Source of the DNA: Pseudoxanthomonas dokdonensis
GTDB taxonomy: Bacteria; Pseudomonadota; Gammaproteobacteria; Xanthomonadales; Xanthomonadaceae
Reading direction: 5' to 3'
Assembly (NCBI RefSeq): GCF_001431405.1
Contig: NZ_LDJL01000011.1
Span: forward strand, 372,001-436,000
DNA: 64,000 nt
The stretch's first letter is position 1. Every line of letters begins with the position of its first letter. The notes beneath the pieces are model-generated. The model was not told the DNA's origin. It saw only the letters and a program-made list of their open reading frames with translations, and ran no database searches. Shown here one piece after another: positions 18,079 to 28,573 of this stretch. The position numbers were made by a program, and so were the translations under genes.

Positions 18079-18837
18079 ATGTCCGCCGACACCACGCCTG
18101 CCGTTCCCCGCCACCTGGCCGTCATCATGGACGGCAATGGACGCTGGGCGCAGCGCCGCAAACGACCCCGCGCCATCGGCCACCGTGCCGGTGCACGGGC
18201 GGTCAACGTGTGCATCGACTTCTGCCTCGAAAAAGGCATTGGCGCGCTGACCTTGTTCGCCTTCTCCAGCGAGAACTGGGGACGGCCGCAGGACGAGGTC
18301 GGCGCGTTGATGAAGTTGTTCCTCAACGCACTGGACCGTGAAGTCGACGAACTGCACCGACGCGGCGTGCGGATCCGTTTCATCGGCCAGCGCGAGCGCT
18401 TTTCCGAAAGCCTGCGCGCACGCATGGCCCATGCCGAACAGCTCACCGCCGGCAACCGCAGGCTGCAACTGGTCATCGCGGCCAGCTACGGCGGCCGCCA
18501 GGACATCGCCGATGCCGCTCGTTCGCTGGCGACCGATGTCGCCAACGGCAAGCTGCAGCCGGAGGCCATCGACGAGCACGCGCTGGCGGCACGCATGTCG
18601 CTGGCCGACCTGCCGGCGCCGGATCTGTTCATCCGCACTGGCGGTGACCACCGCATCAGCAACTTCCTGCTGTGGCAACTGGCCTATACCGAACTCTGGT
18701 TCACCGAACTGCTATGGCCTGATCTGGACGTTGACGCGTTGCAGAAGGCCATTGACGATTACGCCGGGCGCGAACGCCGCTTCGGCCTGACCAGCGCCCA
18801 GGTCAATCCGGGCGCCGTGGAGAATTCACCCGCATGA
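18079..18837 (+). CDS. uppS: Undecaprenyl diphosphate synthase
   Basis: UppS condenses eight isopentenyl units onto farnesyl-PP to make the C55 lipid carrier for peptidoglycan and O-antigen. The 252-residue cis-prenyltransferase has VIMDGNGRWAQRR (catalytic Asp), TLFAFSSENWGRP and RTGGDHRISNFLLWQLAYTE. The stop overlaps cdsA by 4 bp (ATGA). Its substrate enzyme ispA is also in this window (40372-41253). Confidence 0.98.
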   Translation: MSADTTPAVPRHLAVIMDGNGRWAQRRKRPRAIGHRAGARAVNVCIDFCLEKGIGALTLFAFSSENWGRPQDEVGALMKLFLNALDREVDELHRRGVRIRFIGQRERFSESLRARMAHAEQLTAGNRRLQLVIAASYGGRQDIADAARSLATDVANGKLQPEAIDEHALAARMSLADLPAPDLFIRTGGDHRISNFLLWQLAYTELWFTELLWPDLDVDALQKAIDDYAGRERRFGLTSAQVNPGAVENSPA

Positions 18838-19673
18838 GCAAGCCAGGCGGCACCCAAGTCCGCGTCATCGCCGCACTGATCATGGCGCCGGCCGCCATTG
18901 CGGCCATCCTGTTGTTGCCGACCCCTTGGCTGGCGGCACTGGCCGCGGTCGTGTTCCTGACCGGGCTGTGGGAATGGCTGAAGCTGGCCGAAATCGACGA
19001 CACCCTGCCGCGCACCGTGTTGCTGACCAGCAACCTGTTGCTGATGGTCCTGCTGGTATGGGCATCGGCCGGATCGATGGTGCTGTTCCAGATCGTTACC
19101 CTGATCGGTGTCGTCTGGTGGCTGCTGGCGCTGCTGTGGCTGCGTTACTTCCATTTCGGCTCCGACCACCAGACCTACGCACGGGTCTTCAAGTTGATGG
19201 CCGGCACATTGGCCATCGTCCCGGCCTGGGCGGCGCTGTGCCTGATCCATGCCAGCCCCGACAACGGCCACCGCTGGCTGTTCGTCGCACTGGCGATCGT
19301 CTGGGCCGCCGACAGTGGCGCCTATTTCGCTGGCCGTACCTTCGGCCGCCATAAACTGGCGCCGCGGATCAGCCCCAACAAGACCATCGAAGGCCTGCTC
19401 GGTGGACTGCTGGCCGGTTTGCTGGTCGCGGTGGCAGGCACCTATTTCGCCGGCAGTGGAACGGCGCAGTTGCCCGGCGTATTGCTGGTCGCGGCGTTCA
19501 CCGTGCTGGCCTCGGTGGTCGGCGATCTGTTCGAAAGCCTGATCAAGCGGCATGTCGGCGCCAAGGATTCGGGCAACCTGATCCCCGGCCATGGCGGCAT
19601 CCTGGACCGCATCGACGGGGTCCTGGCGGCGCTGCCGATCTTTGCCCTGGGCAAGGAAATCTTCGGCTTCTGA
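18834..19673 (+). CDS. cdsA: Phosphatidate cytidylyltransferase
   Basis: CdsA makes CDP-diacylglycerol, the precursor of all membrane phospholipids. The 279-residue polytopic membrane protein has about seven or eight hydrophobic segments and the C-terminal signature [19 protein letters not shown]. The ATG overlaps the uppS stop, showing translational coupling. dxr starts 1 bp after its stop. Confidence 0.97.
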   Translation: MSKPGGTQVRVIAALIMAPAAIAAILLLPTPWLAALAAVVFLTGLWEWLKLAEIDDTLPRTVLLTSNLLLMVLLVWASAGSMVLFQIVTLIGVVWWLLALLWLRYFHFGSDHQTYARVFKLMAGTLAIVPAWAALCLIHASPDNGHRWLFVALAIVWAADSGAYFAGRTFGRHKLAPRISPNKTIEGLLGGLLAGLLVAVAGTYFAGSGTAQLPGVLLVAAFTVLASVVGDLFESLIKRHVGAKDSGNLIPGHGGILDRIDGVLAALPIFALGKEIFGF

Positions 19674-19674
19674 C

Positions 19675-20877
19675 ATGTCCGTTGTGCATCCCCATGAATC
19701 TCGACGGCAGGTGGCCGTGTTGGGCGCTACCGGCTCCATCGGTGCTTCGGCACTGGATGTCATCGCCCGCCACCGGCAACGGCTGCGCGCCAGCGTGCTG
19801 GCCGCCGGCAGTAATGTCGACGCGCTGATCGCGCTGTGCCGCACCCATCAGCCGGATCACGCGGTCATTGCCGACCCCGGCAGCCACGCGCGTCTGCGTG
19901 ACGGTCTGCACCAGGCCGGGCTGAAAACCCAGGCCCACGCCGGTGGCCATGCACTCGACGCACTGGTCGCCAGCGATGCCTGCGACACCGTGGTGGCCGC
20001 GATTGTCGGCGCCGCCGGGCTGCCATCGACGCTGGCAGCGGCCCGCGCCGGCAAGCGTTTGTTGCTGGCCAACAAGGAATCACTGGTGTTGGCCGGCGAC
20101 CTGCTGATGGCAGCGGCCAACCGGTCGAATGCGGAAATAATCCCTATCGACAGCGAACACAACGCCATCTTCCAGTGCCTGCGTTCACGCCAGACTCAGG
20201 GCGATGTCCGCCGCGTGCTGTTGACCGCCTCCGGCGGTCCGTTCCGTGGGCGCAGCCGCGCGCAACTGGCCGATGTCACCGTGCAGCAGGCGGTCGCCCA
20301 TCCCAAGTGGTCGATGGGCCCCAAGATTTCGGTCGACTCGGCGACCCTGATGAACAAGGGACTGGAGCTGATCGAAGCCCACCATCTGTTCGACCTGCCG
20401 CGTGCAAAGCTGGACGTGCTGGTGCATCCGCAGAGCCTGGTGCACTCGCTGGTCGAGTTCGTCGACGGCTCGACCCTGGCCCAGATGGGGTTGCCGGACA
20501 TGCGCACCTCGCTGGCGGTCGGCCTGGGCTGGCCACAGCGCATCGACTCCGGGGTTGCCGGGCTGGATCTGCTGCAACATGGCCGGCTTGAATTCGAGGC
20601 GCCGGATACCGATGCCTTCCCCTGCCTGCGGCTGGCATGGTCGGCGCTGGAGAGCGGCGGCACCGCGCCAGCAGTCCTCAACGCCGCCAACGAGATTGCC
20701 GTTTCAGCCTTTCTTCAGGGCAAAATCGGTTTCCTATCGATTCCTGCGCTGGTGGAAAGCACACTCTCCGCGCTGCCTGCCGCGCCTGCCGACTCACTGG
20801 AGGCGTTGCTGGAGGTGGATGCGCAGGCCCGTTCCCTCACCCGCAATGCCATCGCAGGCCACGCCATCCGTGCATGA
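19675..20877 (+). CDS. dxr: 1-deoxy-D-xylulose 5-phosphate reductoisomerase
   Basis: Dxr commits DXP to the MEP isoprenoid pathway with NADPH and a divalent metal. The 400-residue protein begins [20 protein letters not shown], carrying the NADPH-binding [37 protein letters not shown] and SGGPFRG are catalytic and substrate-loop motifs. It follows cdsA directly. An open extension upstream into cdsA is spurious. Confidence 0.98.
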   Translation: MSVVHPHESRRQVAVLGATGSIGASALDVIARHRQRLRASVLAAGSNVDALIALCRTHQPDHAVIADPGSHARLRDGLHQAGLKTQAHAGGHALDALVASDACDTVVAAIVGAAGLPSTLAAARAGKRLLLANKESLVLAGDLLMAAANRSNAEIIPIDSEHNAIFQCLRSRQTQGDVRRVLLTASGGPFRGRSRAQLADVTVQQAVAHPKWSMGPKISVDSATLMNKGLELIEAHHLFDLPRAKLDVLVHPQSLVHSLVEFVDGSTLAQMGLPDMRTSLAVGLGWPQRIDSGVAGLDLLQHGRLEFEAPDTDAFPCLRLAWSALESGGTAPAVLNAANEIAVSAFLQGKIGFLSIPALVESTLSALPAAPADSLEALLEVDAQARSLTRNAIAGHAIRA

Positions 20878-20944
20878 ACGCTTTCACCGCCAATCACGCC
20901 ATTGACGCGCACGCCGGGCCCGGCCCGGCGATGGTGGCGCGCGC

Positions 20945-22306
20945 ATGACCGAGATACTCGGCTCCATCTGGTGGATGATCGTGGCGTTGGGCGTGCTGGT
21001 CACCTTCCACGAATTCGGTCATTTCTGGGTCGCACGCCGGTGCGGGGTCAAGGTACTGCGCTTCTCGGTCGGTTTCGGCAAGCCGCTATGGTCGCGTCGC
21101 GATCGCCACGGTACCGAGTTCGCGATAGCCGCGATTCCGCTGGGCGGCTACGTCAAGATGCTGGACGAGGCCGAGGGCAACGTGCCCGCTGGGCAGTTGG
21201 ATCAGGCGTTCAATCGCAAGTCCGTGCTCCAGCGCATCGCCATCGTCGCTGCCGGCCCGATTGCCAACCTGCTGCTGTGTGTCGCGCTGCTGTGGGCGAT
21301 GTTCGTGATTGGCCGGCCGGATTATTCGGCGACCCTGGGCCAGGTCAGCGGACTGGCCGCGCAGGCCGGCTTCCAGACCGGGGATCGCATCGACCGTATC
21401 GACGAACGTGAGATCCGGACCTGGATGGAAGCCATCCAGATGCTGACCACCGCGGCCATGGACGGTCATGACGCCAGCGTCGAGGTCAGCACCGCACGCG
21501 GCAGCCATGTCAGTCGAACCTTGCCATTGTCACAATTGCCCGCCGGCTTCAATCAGGAAAATGTCGGTGGCCAGGCCGGTCTGAGCTGGTTGCACCAGAT
21601 GCTGCCAGCCAAGGTCGGGGCGGTGCCGGCCGGTTCGGCGGCCGATGGCCAGATCCTGCCGGGCGATGTCATCACCGCAATCGACGGCAAGCCGGTGGCA
21701 TTTTTCAACGAAATTGGTCCCGAGGTGCAGGCGCTGGGCAAGCGCGGCGGCGCGGCCATGGTCGAGGTCGACCGCCAGGGCGCCCGCCTGGCGCTGGAAA
21801 TCACCCCGCGCCTGACACGGCCTCCGGCTGGCGGCGCGGCTTACTACGCACTCGGCGTCGCACCGCCCACGGAGATCAGCGCGGCGCCCTACGATGCGCT
21901 GCAGCGCTATGGTCCGGTGGCAGCGGTGCCGATGGCGTTGCGCGAGACCGCACGCATGACCGCCGATTCGCTGGGCATGATCCGGCGCATGTTCACCGGC
22001 CATGCCTCGGTCAAGAACGTCTCCGGCCCGATCACCATCGCCCAGGTCGCCAATGCCACCGCCAAGCGTGGCGTGGCCTGGTTCCTGTTTTTCCTCGCCC
22101 TGGTGTCGCTGAGCCTGGCGATCATCAACCTGCTGCCGATTCCCGTCTTGGACGGCGGACACTTGCTGTATTACCTTATAGAGTTGGTCAAAGGGAGTCC
22201 GCTGAGCGAACGCAGCATGGCCGCCGGGCAATACGTAGGCTTGGCGATGCTGGCGGGATTGATGGGATTGGCGTTTTACAACGACATCCTGCGCTTGGTG
22301 ACTTGA
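20945..22306 (+). CDS. rseP: Site-2 protease RseP (sigma-E activating)
   Basis: RseP cleaves the anti-sigma factor RseA within the membrane during envelope stress and clears remnant signal peptides. The 453-residue protein has the zinc motif HEFGH in the first transmembrane helix (about residue 21). PDZ domains occupy roughly residues 110-310, and NLLPIPVLDGGHLLYY near residue 395 holds the third zinc ligand. A sigma-E-type promoter lies directly after its stop, in front of bamA, linking the protease to a likely output of its own pathway. Confidence 0.97.
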   Translation: MTEILGSIWWMIVALGVLVTFHEFGHFWVARRCGVKVLRFSVGFGKPLWSRRDRHGTEFAIAAIPLGGYVKMLDEAEGNVPAGQLDQAFNRKSVLQRIAIVAAGPIANLLLCVALLWAMFVIGRPDYSATLGQVSGLAAQAGFQTGDRIDRIDEREIRTWMEAIQMLTTAAMDGHDASVEVSTARGSHVSRTLPLSQLPAGFNQENVGGQAGLSWLHQMLPAKVGAVPAGSAADGQILPGDVITAIDGKPVAFFNEIGPEVQALGKRGGAAMVEVDRQGARLALEITPRLTRPPAGGAAYYALGVAPPTEISAAPYDALQRYGPVAAVPMALRETARMTADSLGMIRRMFTGHASVKNVSGPITIAQVANATAKRGVAWFLFFLALVSLSLAIINLLPIPVLDGGHLLYYLIELVKGSPLSERSMAAGQYVGLAMLAGLMGLAFYNDILRLVT

Positions 22307-22313
22307 TGACCCT

Positions 22314-22340
22314 GAACTTTTTTTCGCTGGTCTGCTCAAA
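22314..22340 (+). promoter_or_regulatory. Sigma-E (RpoE)-type promoter for bamA
   Basis: GAACTT (22314-22319) and TCAAA (22336-22340) are separated by 16 bp, matching the RpoE consensus (GGAACTT / TCAAA, 16-bp spacer). It lies in the 107-bp rseP-bamA gap and would start transcripts near 22346. Escherichia coli bamA is likewise served by a sigma-E promoter in the rseP region. Confidence 0.65.
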
Positions 22341-22413
22341 GCCTGCCAGGTGCCCGACAGCCCCAACCCGGTCCCAGCCCCCAATCAGGGCAGGCCAACA
22401 ATCGGATGTAAAG

Positions 22414-24942
22414 ATGACGCGACTGCCCTCCCGCCGCCTGCTTGCCCTCGCCATGGCCTCGGCCCTTTCGGCCCCCGCCTGGTCGCAGACGACGGAGCCC
22501 GGGACCATCCCCGGCTTCAATGCACCCGCCCCGCAGAGCCCCGAGCGGGCCTCGACTCCGCTGAGCACCGACAGCTTTGTCGCCAGCGACATCCGTATCG
22601 ATGGCCTGCAGCGCATCTCGGTCGGTACCGTGCTGACCTACCTGCCGATCGAGCGCGGCGACACGGTCACTCATACCAACACCAGTGAAGCGCTGCGCGC
22701 CCTGTACAAGACCGGCTTCTTCCAGGACGTACGCCTGGATCGCCAGGGCGACATCCTGGTGGTGACGGTGGCCGAGCGACCGGCCATCAACAAGCTGACC
22801 GTGACCGGCAACAAGGACATCAAGAGCGAACAGCTGCTGCAGGGCCTGAAGGACATCGGCTTGTCCGAAGGCGAGACCTTCGACCGCCTCAGCCTCGACC
22901 GCGTCACCCAGGAGCTGACCCGCCAGTACAACAACCGCGGCAAGTACAACGTCGACATCAAGCCGACGGTCAGCCAGCTGGACCGCAACCGGGTCGACGT
23001 GACCATCGCGATCAAGGAAGGCAAGGCCGCCAAGATCCGCCACGTCAACCTGATTGGCGCGGAGAAGTTCGACAACGAAGACATCATGGCCGGCTGGGAA
23101 TCGCGCGAGCACAACTGGCTGTCCTGGTATCGCCGCGACGACCAGTACTCCAAGGAAAAGCTCTCCGGCGACATGGAAAAGCTCAACTCCTGGTACCTGG
23201 ACCGCGGTTACGTCGACTTCAACATGGACTCGACCCAGGTCGCGATCAGCGGTGACAAGCAGGACATGTTCATCACCGCCGGCATCAGCGAAGGCGAGCA
23301 GTACAAGATTTCCGACGTCAAGGTCAGCGGCGATACCGTGCTGCCGCTGGAAAACGTCGAGAAGCTGGTCATCGTCAAGCCGGACCAGATTTTCTCGCGT
23401 CGCCTGCTGGAGATTTCCTCGGACTCGATCACCGCTACCCTCAGCAACATCGGCTACGCATTCGCGCAGGTCAATCCGATCCCGACCATCGACCGCGAAA
23501 AGCGTACCGTCGGCATCAATTTCCAGGTGGTGCCGGGGCCGCGCGTCAACGTCCGCCGGATCATCTTCAAGGGCAATACCCGCACCTCCGACGAAGTGCT
23601 GCGCCGTGAAATGCGCCAGTTCGAAAGCGCCTGGTATTCGCAGGCGGCGATCGACCGTTCCAAGATCCGCCTGCAGCGCCTGGGCTACTTCGAAACCGTG
23701 GATGTCGAAACCCCGGCGGTACCCGGCAGCAGTGACCAGGTCGACGTGGTCTACAACGTCAAGGAAACCACCTCCGGCAGCTTCGTGTTCGGCCTGGGCT
23801 ATTCGCAGCTGTCGGGCCTGACCACCAGCGTGCAGCTGTCGCAGAACAACTTCCTCGGCGGCGGCAACCGGGTCTCGGTCGAAGCCCAGCGCAGCGATTA
23901 TCTGCAGCGCTATTCGTTCTCGTTCCTGAATCCGTTCTTCACCGACGAAGGCATGTCGCTGGGCTACAACCTGTGGTGGCGTGAATTCGATTATTCCGAC
24001 TTCAACACCGCGTCCTACTCCACCACCAACGCTGCGGCGCAGGCGGTACTGGGCCTGCCGATCAGCGAAACCGACAGCGTCTCGCTGCTGTTCGGCATCG
24101 ACTCCAACCAGATCCAGCCGTATCCAAGCACACCGCAGTCGATCATCGACTACCTCAACGCGGTCGGCTCATACACCTTCCATGCCTGGCGCACCGAACT
24201 GGGCTGGGCACGCGACACCCGCAACGATTACTTCATGCCGACCGCCGGTACCTACCAGCGCGTGTCGGCGGAACTGGCGCTGCCGGGTTCGACCGTCGAG
24301 TACTACAAGCTCAATTACGAATTCTCCAAGTACTGGCCGCTGAGCCCGTGGTTCGTGCTCAATACCCGTGCCGAGATCGGCTATGGTGACAGTTACGGCG
24401 ACGATGTCAGCCGCAACATCTGCTATACCGCGCCAACACTGGTCGATGATGACAACGATCCAAAAACGCCCGGCGTGATCGTACAGCCGGATCCGAGCAT
24501 GCCGTGCCTGGTCGACTCGCCCGATTACGACAAGACCGTTACCGCAAGTGGCCTGCCGTTCTTCGAGAACTTCTACGCCGGTGGTACCCGCTCGGTGCGT
24601 GGTTTCCGCGACAACACCCTCGGCCCGCGTTCGGACGACTTCGACTTCAACTATCGCGGCCAGCCGCTGGGTGGTTCGCTGAAGACCACCGGTTCGCTGG
24701 AAATGTATTTCCCGCGCCTGTTCGATTCCAATGCCGCGCGCATCTCGACCTTCGTCGACTTCGGCAACGTGTTCGACGGCATCGACAATTTCGAAACTTC
24801 CGAGCTGCGTGCCTCGGCCGGTGTCGCCCTGCTCTGGCGTGCCCCGGTGGGTCCGATTTCGATCAGCTATGCCCTGCCCCTGCGCAAGGAAGATGGCGAT
24901 GAAATCGAGCGTCTGCAGTTCACCTTCGGCGGTGCCTTCTAA
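22414..24942 (+). CDS. bamA: Outer membrane protein assembly factor BamA
   Basis: BamA is the Omp85 core of the machine that folds beta-barrels into the outer membrane. The 842-residue precursor starts MTRLPSRRLLALAMASALSAP, a signal peptide with cleavage after about residue 24. Five POTRA domains (~50-450) and a 16-strand barrel follow. The barrel has VRGF in loop 6 (about residues 728-731) and a terminal aromatic (FTFGGAF). An upstream in-frame ATG at 22303 is not a signal peptide start. The next gene is lpxD, with no skp/ompH gene between. Confidence 0.97.
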   Translation: MTRLPSRRLLALAMASALSAPAWSQTTEPGTIPGFNAPAPQSPERASTPLSTDSFVASDIRIDGLQRISVGTVLTYLPIERGDTVTHTNTSEALRALYKTGFFQDVRLDRQGDILVVTVAERPAINKLTVTGNKDIKSEQLLQGLKDIGLSEGETFDRLSLDRVTQELTRQYNNRGKYNVDIKPTVSQLDRNRVDVTIAIKEGKAAKIRHVNLIGAEKFDNEDIMAGWESREHNWLSWYRRDDQYSKEKLSGDMEKLNSWYLDRGYVDFNMDSTQVAISGDKQDMFITAGISEGEQYKISDVKVSGDTVLPLENVEKLVIVKPDQIFSRRLLEISSDSITATLSNIGYAFAQVNPIPTIDREKRTVGINFQVVPGPRVNVRRIIFKGNTRTSDEVLRREMRQFESAWYSQAAIDRSKIRLQRLGYFETVDVETPAVPGSSDQVDVVYNVKETTSGSFVFGLGYSQLSGLTTSVQLSQNNFLGGGNRVSVEAQRSDYLQRYSFSFLNPFFTDEGMSLGYNLWWREFDYSDFNTASYSTTNAAAQAVLGLPISETDSVSLLFGIDSNQIQPYPSTPQSIIDYLNAVGSYTFHAWRTELGWARDTRNDYFMPTAGTYQRVSAELALPGSTVEYYKLNYEFSKYWPLSPWFVLNTRAEIGYGDSYGDDVSRNICYTAPTLVDDDNDPKTPGVIVQPDPSMPCLVDSPDYDKTVTASGLPFFENFYAGGTRSVRGFRDNTLGPRSDDFDFNYRGQPLGGSLKTTGSLEMYFPRLFDSNAARISTFVDFGNVFDGIDNFETSELRASAGVALLWRAPVGPISISYALPLRKEDGDEIERLQFTFGGAF

Positions 24943-25069
24943 GCCGTATCCGTTACTGCGGAACAACCGCCGGCAGACCCGCCGAACCATAACCTGGCGT
25001 ATGGTTCGGCGTTCTGTTTGAAGCACGGGCCCGCCGCTGCCGGCGGGTCAGGATCACGCCATCTGGGGT

Positions 25070-25075
25070 TACACT
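25070..25075 (+). promoter_or_regulatory. -10-like element close to lpxD start
   Basis: TACACT ends 8 nt before the lpxD ATG and no Shine-Dalgarno is present. A transcript from here would be leaderless or nearly so. The -35 region is not recognisable. Confidence 0.35.
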
Positions 25076-25083
25076 TACGCCCC

Positions 25084-26103
25084 ATGACTTCCCCTTCGTT
25101 TACCGCTGCCACGCTGGCAGAACAGTTCGGCCTGTCCGTGCACGGTGATGCCGATGCCCGCGTCAGCGGCGTGGCCACGCTGGCACGCGCGGGCAGCGAG
25201 CAACTGGCATTCCTGGCCAACTCCCGCTACCGCAACCAGCTCGCCTCCAGTGGTGCCGGCATCGTGGTGCTGCGTGAGGAGGATGCCGATGCCGCGCCGG
25301 CCACGGCACTGATCGCCAAGGATCCCTACACCGCCTTCGCCAGGATTGCGGCATTGTTCGACCCCGCCGTACAGGCGAGCCCCGGCGTGCATCCCAGCGC
25401 GGTCATCGATCCGAGTGCACGCATTGCAACCTCGGCCAGCATCGGTCCATTCGTCAGCATCGGTGCCGGTTCCAGCATTGGCGAGGGCTGCGTGATCGGC
25501 CCCGGTTGCGTCATTGGCCAGGACTGCGAGGTTGGCGATGGCAGCGAGCTGATTGCGCGGGTCACCCTGGTCACCCGGGTCCGGCTTGGCAAGCGCGTGC
25601 GCATCCATCCGGGTGCGGTGCTGGGCGCGGACGGATTTGGCCTGGCGATGGATGCCGGCCGCTGGATCAAGGTCCCGCAACTGGGTGGCGTCAACATCGG
25701 CGACGACTGCGAAATCGGCGCCAACACCTGCATCGACCGTGGCGCCCTGGACGACACCGTGCTGGAAGAAGACGTGCGCCTGGACAACCAGATCCAGATT
25801 GGCCACAACGTGCATATCGGCGCGCATACCGCGATGGCAGGCTGCAGCGCCGCCGCCGGCAGCGCGCGGATTGGCCGCTACTGCCTGATTGGGGGCGCCG
25901 CCGGCGTACTTGGCCATCTGGAAATCTGCGACAAGGTGATGATCACCGCGATGTCACTGGTCACCAGCAGCATCCACGAGCCCGGCGAATACTCGTCGGG
26001 CACGCCGCTCACCGACAACAAGACCTGGCGCAAAAATGCCGCCCGGTTCAAGCAACTCGACGTACTCGCGCGCCGCATCAAGGCGGCCGACAAGGAATCA
26101 TGA
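25084..26103 (+). CDS. lpxD: UDP-3-O-acylglucosamine N-acyltransferase
   Basis: LpxD adds the N-linked hydroxyacyl chain in the third step of lipid A synthesis. The 339-residue protein has a uridine-binding N-terminal domain (residues 1-100), and a left-handed beta-helix of hexapeptide repeats from about residue 105. The catalytic His lies in QIGHNVHIGAHTAMAGC (~residue 240). The stop overlaps the fabZ start region, so lpxD-fabZ-lpxA-lpxB are translationally coupled. Confidence 0.97.
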   Translation: MTSPSFTAATLAEQFGLSVHGDADARVSGVATLARAGSEQLAFLANSRYRNQLASSGAGIVVLREEDADAAPATALIAKDPYTAFARIAALFDPAVQASPGVHPSAVIDPSARIATSASIGPFVSIGAGSSIGEGCVIGPGCVIGQDCEVGDGSELIARVTLVTRVRLGKRVRIHPGAVLGADGFGLAMDAGRWIKVPQLGGVNIGDDCEIGANTCIDRGALDDTVLEEDVRLDNQIQIGHNVHIGAHTAMAGCSAAAGSARIGRYCLIGGAAGVLGHLEICDKVMITAMSLVTSSIHEPGEYSSGTPLTDNKTWRKNAARFKQLDVLARRIKAADKES

Positions 26104-26567
26104 TGACCTGTGAAGTAAAACTGCCGTTGGAAATCGCTGAAATCCAGAAGCTGCTGCCACACCGCTATCCGTTCCTGCTGGTGGATCGGGTGGTCGAACT
26201 GGAACCGCACAAGCGCATCCTGGCCTACAAGAACGTCAGCATCAACGAACACTTCTTCCTCGGCCATTTCCCCGACAAGCCGGTGATGCCGGGCGTGCTG
26301 GTGGTCGAGGCGATGGCACAGGCCGGTGGCATCCTGACCCAGGTATCGCGCGGGCTGTGCGGTGGCGATCGCCTGTTCTATCTGGTCAAGGTCGACAACG
26401 TGCGCTTCTCGCGCATGGTCGTGCCCGGTGACCGGCTGGAACTGCATTCTGAAATCAAGCGGGTGATCCGCAACATGACCCTGTACGCCTGCCGCGCCAC
26501 GGTCGATGGCAAGGAAGTGGCCTCGGCCGACGTGCTGTGCGCCGAAACCGTCAAGGACACGCCGTGA
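26103..26567 (+). CDS. fabZ: 3-hydroxyacyl-ACP dehydratase FabZ
   Basis: FabZ dehydrates 3-hydroxyacyl-ACP in fatty acid elongation. It competes with LpxA and LpxD for the hydroxyacyl substrate, which explains its place in the lipid A cluster. The 154-residue hotdog protein has [13 protein letters not shown] and the active-site [20 protein letters not shown]. Two adjacent ATGs exist (26100 and 26103). The second has the better spacing to the AAGGA site. lpxA starts within its last codons (GTGA overlap). Confidence 0.97.
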   Translation: MTCEVKLPLEIAEIQKLLPHRYPFLLVDRVVELEPHKRILAYKNVSINEHFFLGHFPDKPVMPGVLVVEAMAQAGGILTQVSRGLCGGDRLFYLVKVDNVRFSRMVVPGDRLELHSEIKRVIRNMTLYACRATVDGKEVASADVLCAETVKDTP

Positions 26568-27352
26568 ACAGCGCCGCGCTCGTTCATCCCAGCGCGGTCG
26601 TCGACCCTGGCGCAAAGCTGGCCGAGGGTGTGCAGGTAGGTCCGTTCGTGGTCATCGGCGCCGATGTGGAAATCGGCGCGCGCACGATTGTCGGCGCCCA
26701 TTGCAGCATCACCGGGCCGACCCGCATTGGCGAGGACAACCACTTCATCGGCCACGTCGCGGTCGGTGGCGACCCGCAGGACAAGAAGTTCAAGGGCGAG
26801 CGCACCGAGCTGATCATCGGCGATCGCAACGTGTTCCGTGAGTTCGTCACCCTCAACCGTGGCACCGGTGACGGCGGCGGCGTGACCCGGATCGGCAACG
26901 ACAACCTGATGCTGGCCTATACCCACGTCGCTCATGACTGCATCGTTGGCAATCACTGCGTGTTTTCCAACAACACCACCCTGGCCGGCCACGTGCTGGT
27001 CGATGACTGGGTGATCATCAGCGGCTTTGCCGGTTCCCACCAGTTCTGCCGGATCGGTGCGCATGCCTTCATCGGCATGGGCGCATTGTGCGGTGGCGAC
27101 GTGCCGCCCTACACCATGGTCGGCGGCAACTCGCAGGGGCGTCCGCGTGGCATCAACAGCGAAGGCCTCAAGCGGCGTGGTTTTGATGCCGACCGCATCG
27201 CCGCGATCAAACGTGCCTACCGCACCCTGTACGTGGCCGGCCTGCCGCTGGAAGAAGCCAAGCAGCAACTGGCCGAACAGGCGCAATCCAGCGATGACGT
27301 GCGCGCCCTGCTGGACTTCCTCGAAGGCGGACAGCGGCCGTTGCTGCGATGA
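26564..27352 (+). CDS. lpxA: UDP-N-acetylglucosamine O-acyltransferase
   Basis: LpxA performs the first step of lipid A synthesis. The 262-residue beta-helix protein begins at a GTG overlapping the fabZ stop (GTGA). Hexapeptide repeats cover residues 5-185, and the catalytic His is in [14 protein letters not shown] (~residue 126). [14 protein letters not shown] and GFAGSHQF are also conserved. The acyl chain preference cannot be judged from this view. Confidence 0.97.
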   Translation: MNSAALVHPSAVVDPGAKLAEGVQVGPFVVIGADVEIGARTIVGAHCSITGPTRIGEDNHFIGHVAVGGDPQDKKFKGERTELIIGDRNVFREFVTLNRGTGDGGGVTRIGNDNLMLAYTHVAHDCIVGNHCVFSNNTTLAGHVLVDDWVIISGFAGSHQFCRIGAHAFIGMGALCGGDVPPYTMVGGNSQGRPRGINSEGLKRRGFDADRIAAIKRAYRTLYVAGLPLEEAKQQLAEQAQSSDDVRALLDFLEGGQRPLLR

Positions 27353-28572
27353 CCACTGCGCTGGCGTCCGGCGCGGTCAGCCAGCGCCTCGATAGCGAAG
27401 CCACGCATGTGCTGGCACCGCGTATCGCGCTGGTGGCCGGTGAAGCATCCGGCGATGCGTTGGGTGCCGGCCTGATCGAACAACTGCGGACGCTGTTCCC
27501 CGCTGCCGAATTCGCCGGTATCGGCGGTCCGTCGATGCGCGCGGCCGGCTTCGACGCCTGGTTCGACAGCAGCGAACTGGCGGTCATGGGCCTGACCGAG
27601 GTACTGCGCCACCTGCCGCGATTGCTCAAGCTGCGCAAGGCGTTCCGCCAGCAGGTGCTGGACTGGAAACCGGATGTATTCGTCGGCATCGATGCCCCTG
27701 ACTTCAACCTGGGGGTCGAACGCTGGCTGAAGCAGCGCGACGTGCGCACCGTGCATTACGTCAGTCCGTCGGTCTGGGCCTGGCGCGAGAAACGTGCGGA
27801 AAAAATCGGTGCCAGCGCCGATTGCGTGTTGTGCCTGTTCCCGATGGAGCCGGCGATCTATGCGCGGCACGGTGTCGATGCGCGATTCGTCGGCCATCCG
27901 ATGGCCGATGCGATGCCGATGCAGGTTGACCGCGCTGCCGCGCGGACCGCGTTGCGACTGCCGGCCGATGCGCCGGTGCTGGCGGTGCTGCCCGGTTCAC
28001 GGATGGGTGAGGTATCGCGGCTGGCCGAGCCGTTCCTGCAGGCAGCCGCCCAGGTTGCGGATAGAATCCCGGCGCTGCAGGTGGTGATCCCGGCGGCCAA
28101 TCCGGCATGTCACGAGGCATTGCAAGCGCTGCTGTCCAGCGGGCGTTTTCCGATCCGTCATTGCCATTTGCTGCATGGCCAGGCACGCGAGGCACTCAAT
28201 GCCAGCGACGTGGTACTGCTCGCCTCCGGCACCGCCACCCTGGAGACCGCATTGGCCAAGCGACCGATGGTGGTTGGCTATCGGGTGGCGCCATTGACCT
28301 ACCGCATCGTCAAGGCACTGGGATTGCTCAAGGTCGACCGTTACGCCCTGCCCAACGTGCTGGCTGGCGAAGATCTGGCCCCGGAGCTGATGCAGGACGA
28401 CTGCAGCGCCGACAACCTGGCCGCCGAGATCCTGCGCTGGCTGCAGCACCCTGAAGCGGTACAGGCGCTGCAGCCCAAGTACCTGCAGATGCACGAAAGC
28501 CTGCGCAAGGATGCCTCGGCCAGCGCCGCCCGGGTCATCGCCAGTCTGGTCGACCCGGCCAGGTTCCGCTGA
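27349..28572 (+). CDS. lpxB: Lipid A disaccharide synthase
   Basis: LpxB joins UDP-diacylglucosamine and lipid X. This GT-B glycosyltransferase of 407 residues has [13 protein letters not shown] (~residue 32), [14 protein letters not shown] and [13 protein letters not shown]. The N-terminal ~25 residues before [11 protein letters not shown] are longer than usual. The ATG overlaps the lpxA stop by 4 bp, which supports this start. rnhB begins 1 bp after its stop. Confidence 0.97.
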   Translation: MTTALASGAVSQRLDSEATHVLAPRIALVAGEASGDALGAGLIEQLRTLFPAAEFAGIGGPSMRAAGFDAWFDSSELAVMGLTEVLRHLPRLLKLRKAFRQQVLDWKPDVFVGIDAPDFNLGVERWLKQRDVRTVHYVSPSVWAWREKRAEKIGASADCVLCLFPMEPAIYARHGVDARFVGHPMADAMPMQVDRAAARTALRLPADAPVLAVLPGSRMGEVSRLAEPFLQAAAQVADRIPALQVVIPAANPACHEALQALLSSGRFPIRHCHLLHGQAREALNASDVVLLASGTATLETALAKRPMVVGYRVAPLTYRIVKALGLLKVDRYALPNVLAGEDLAPELMQDDCSADNLAAEILRWLQHPEAVQALQPKYLQMHESLRKDASASAARVIASLVDPARFR

Positions 28573-28573
28573 C

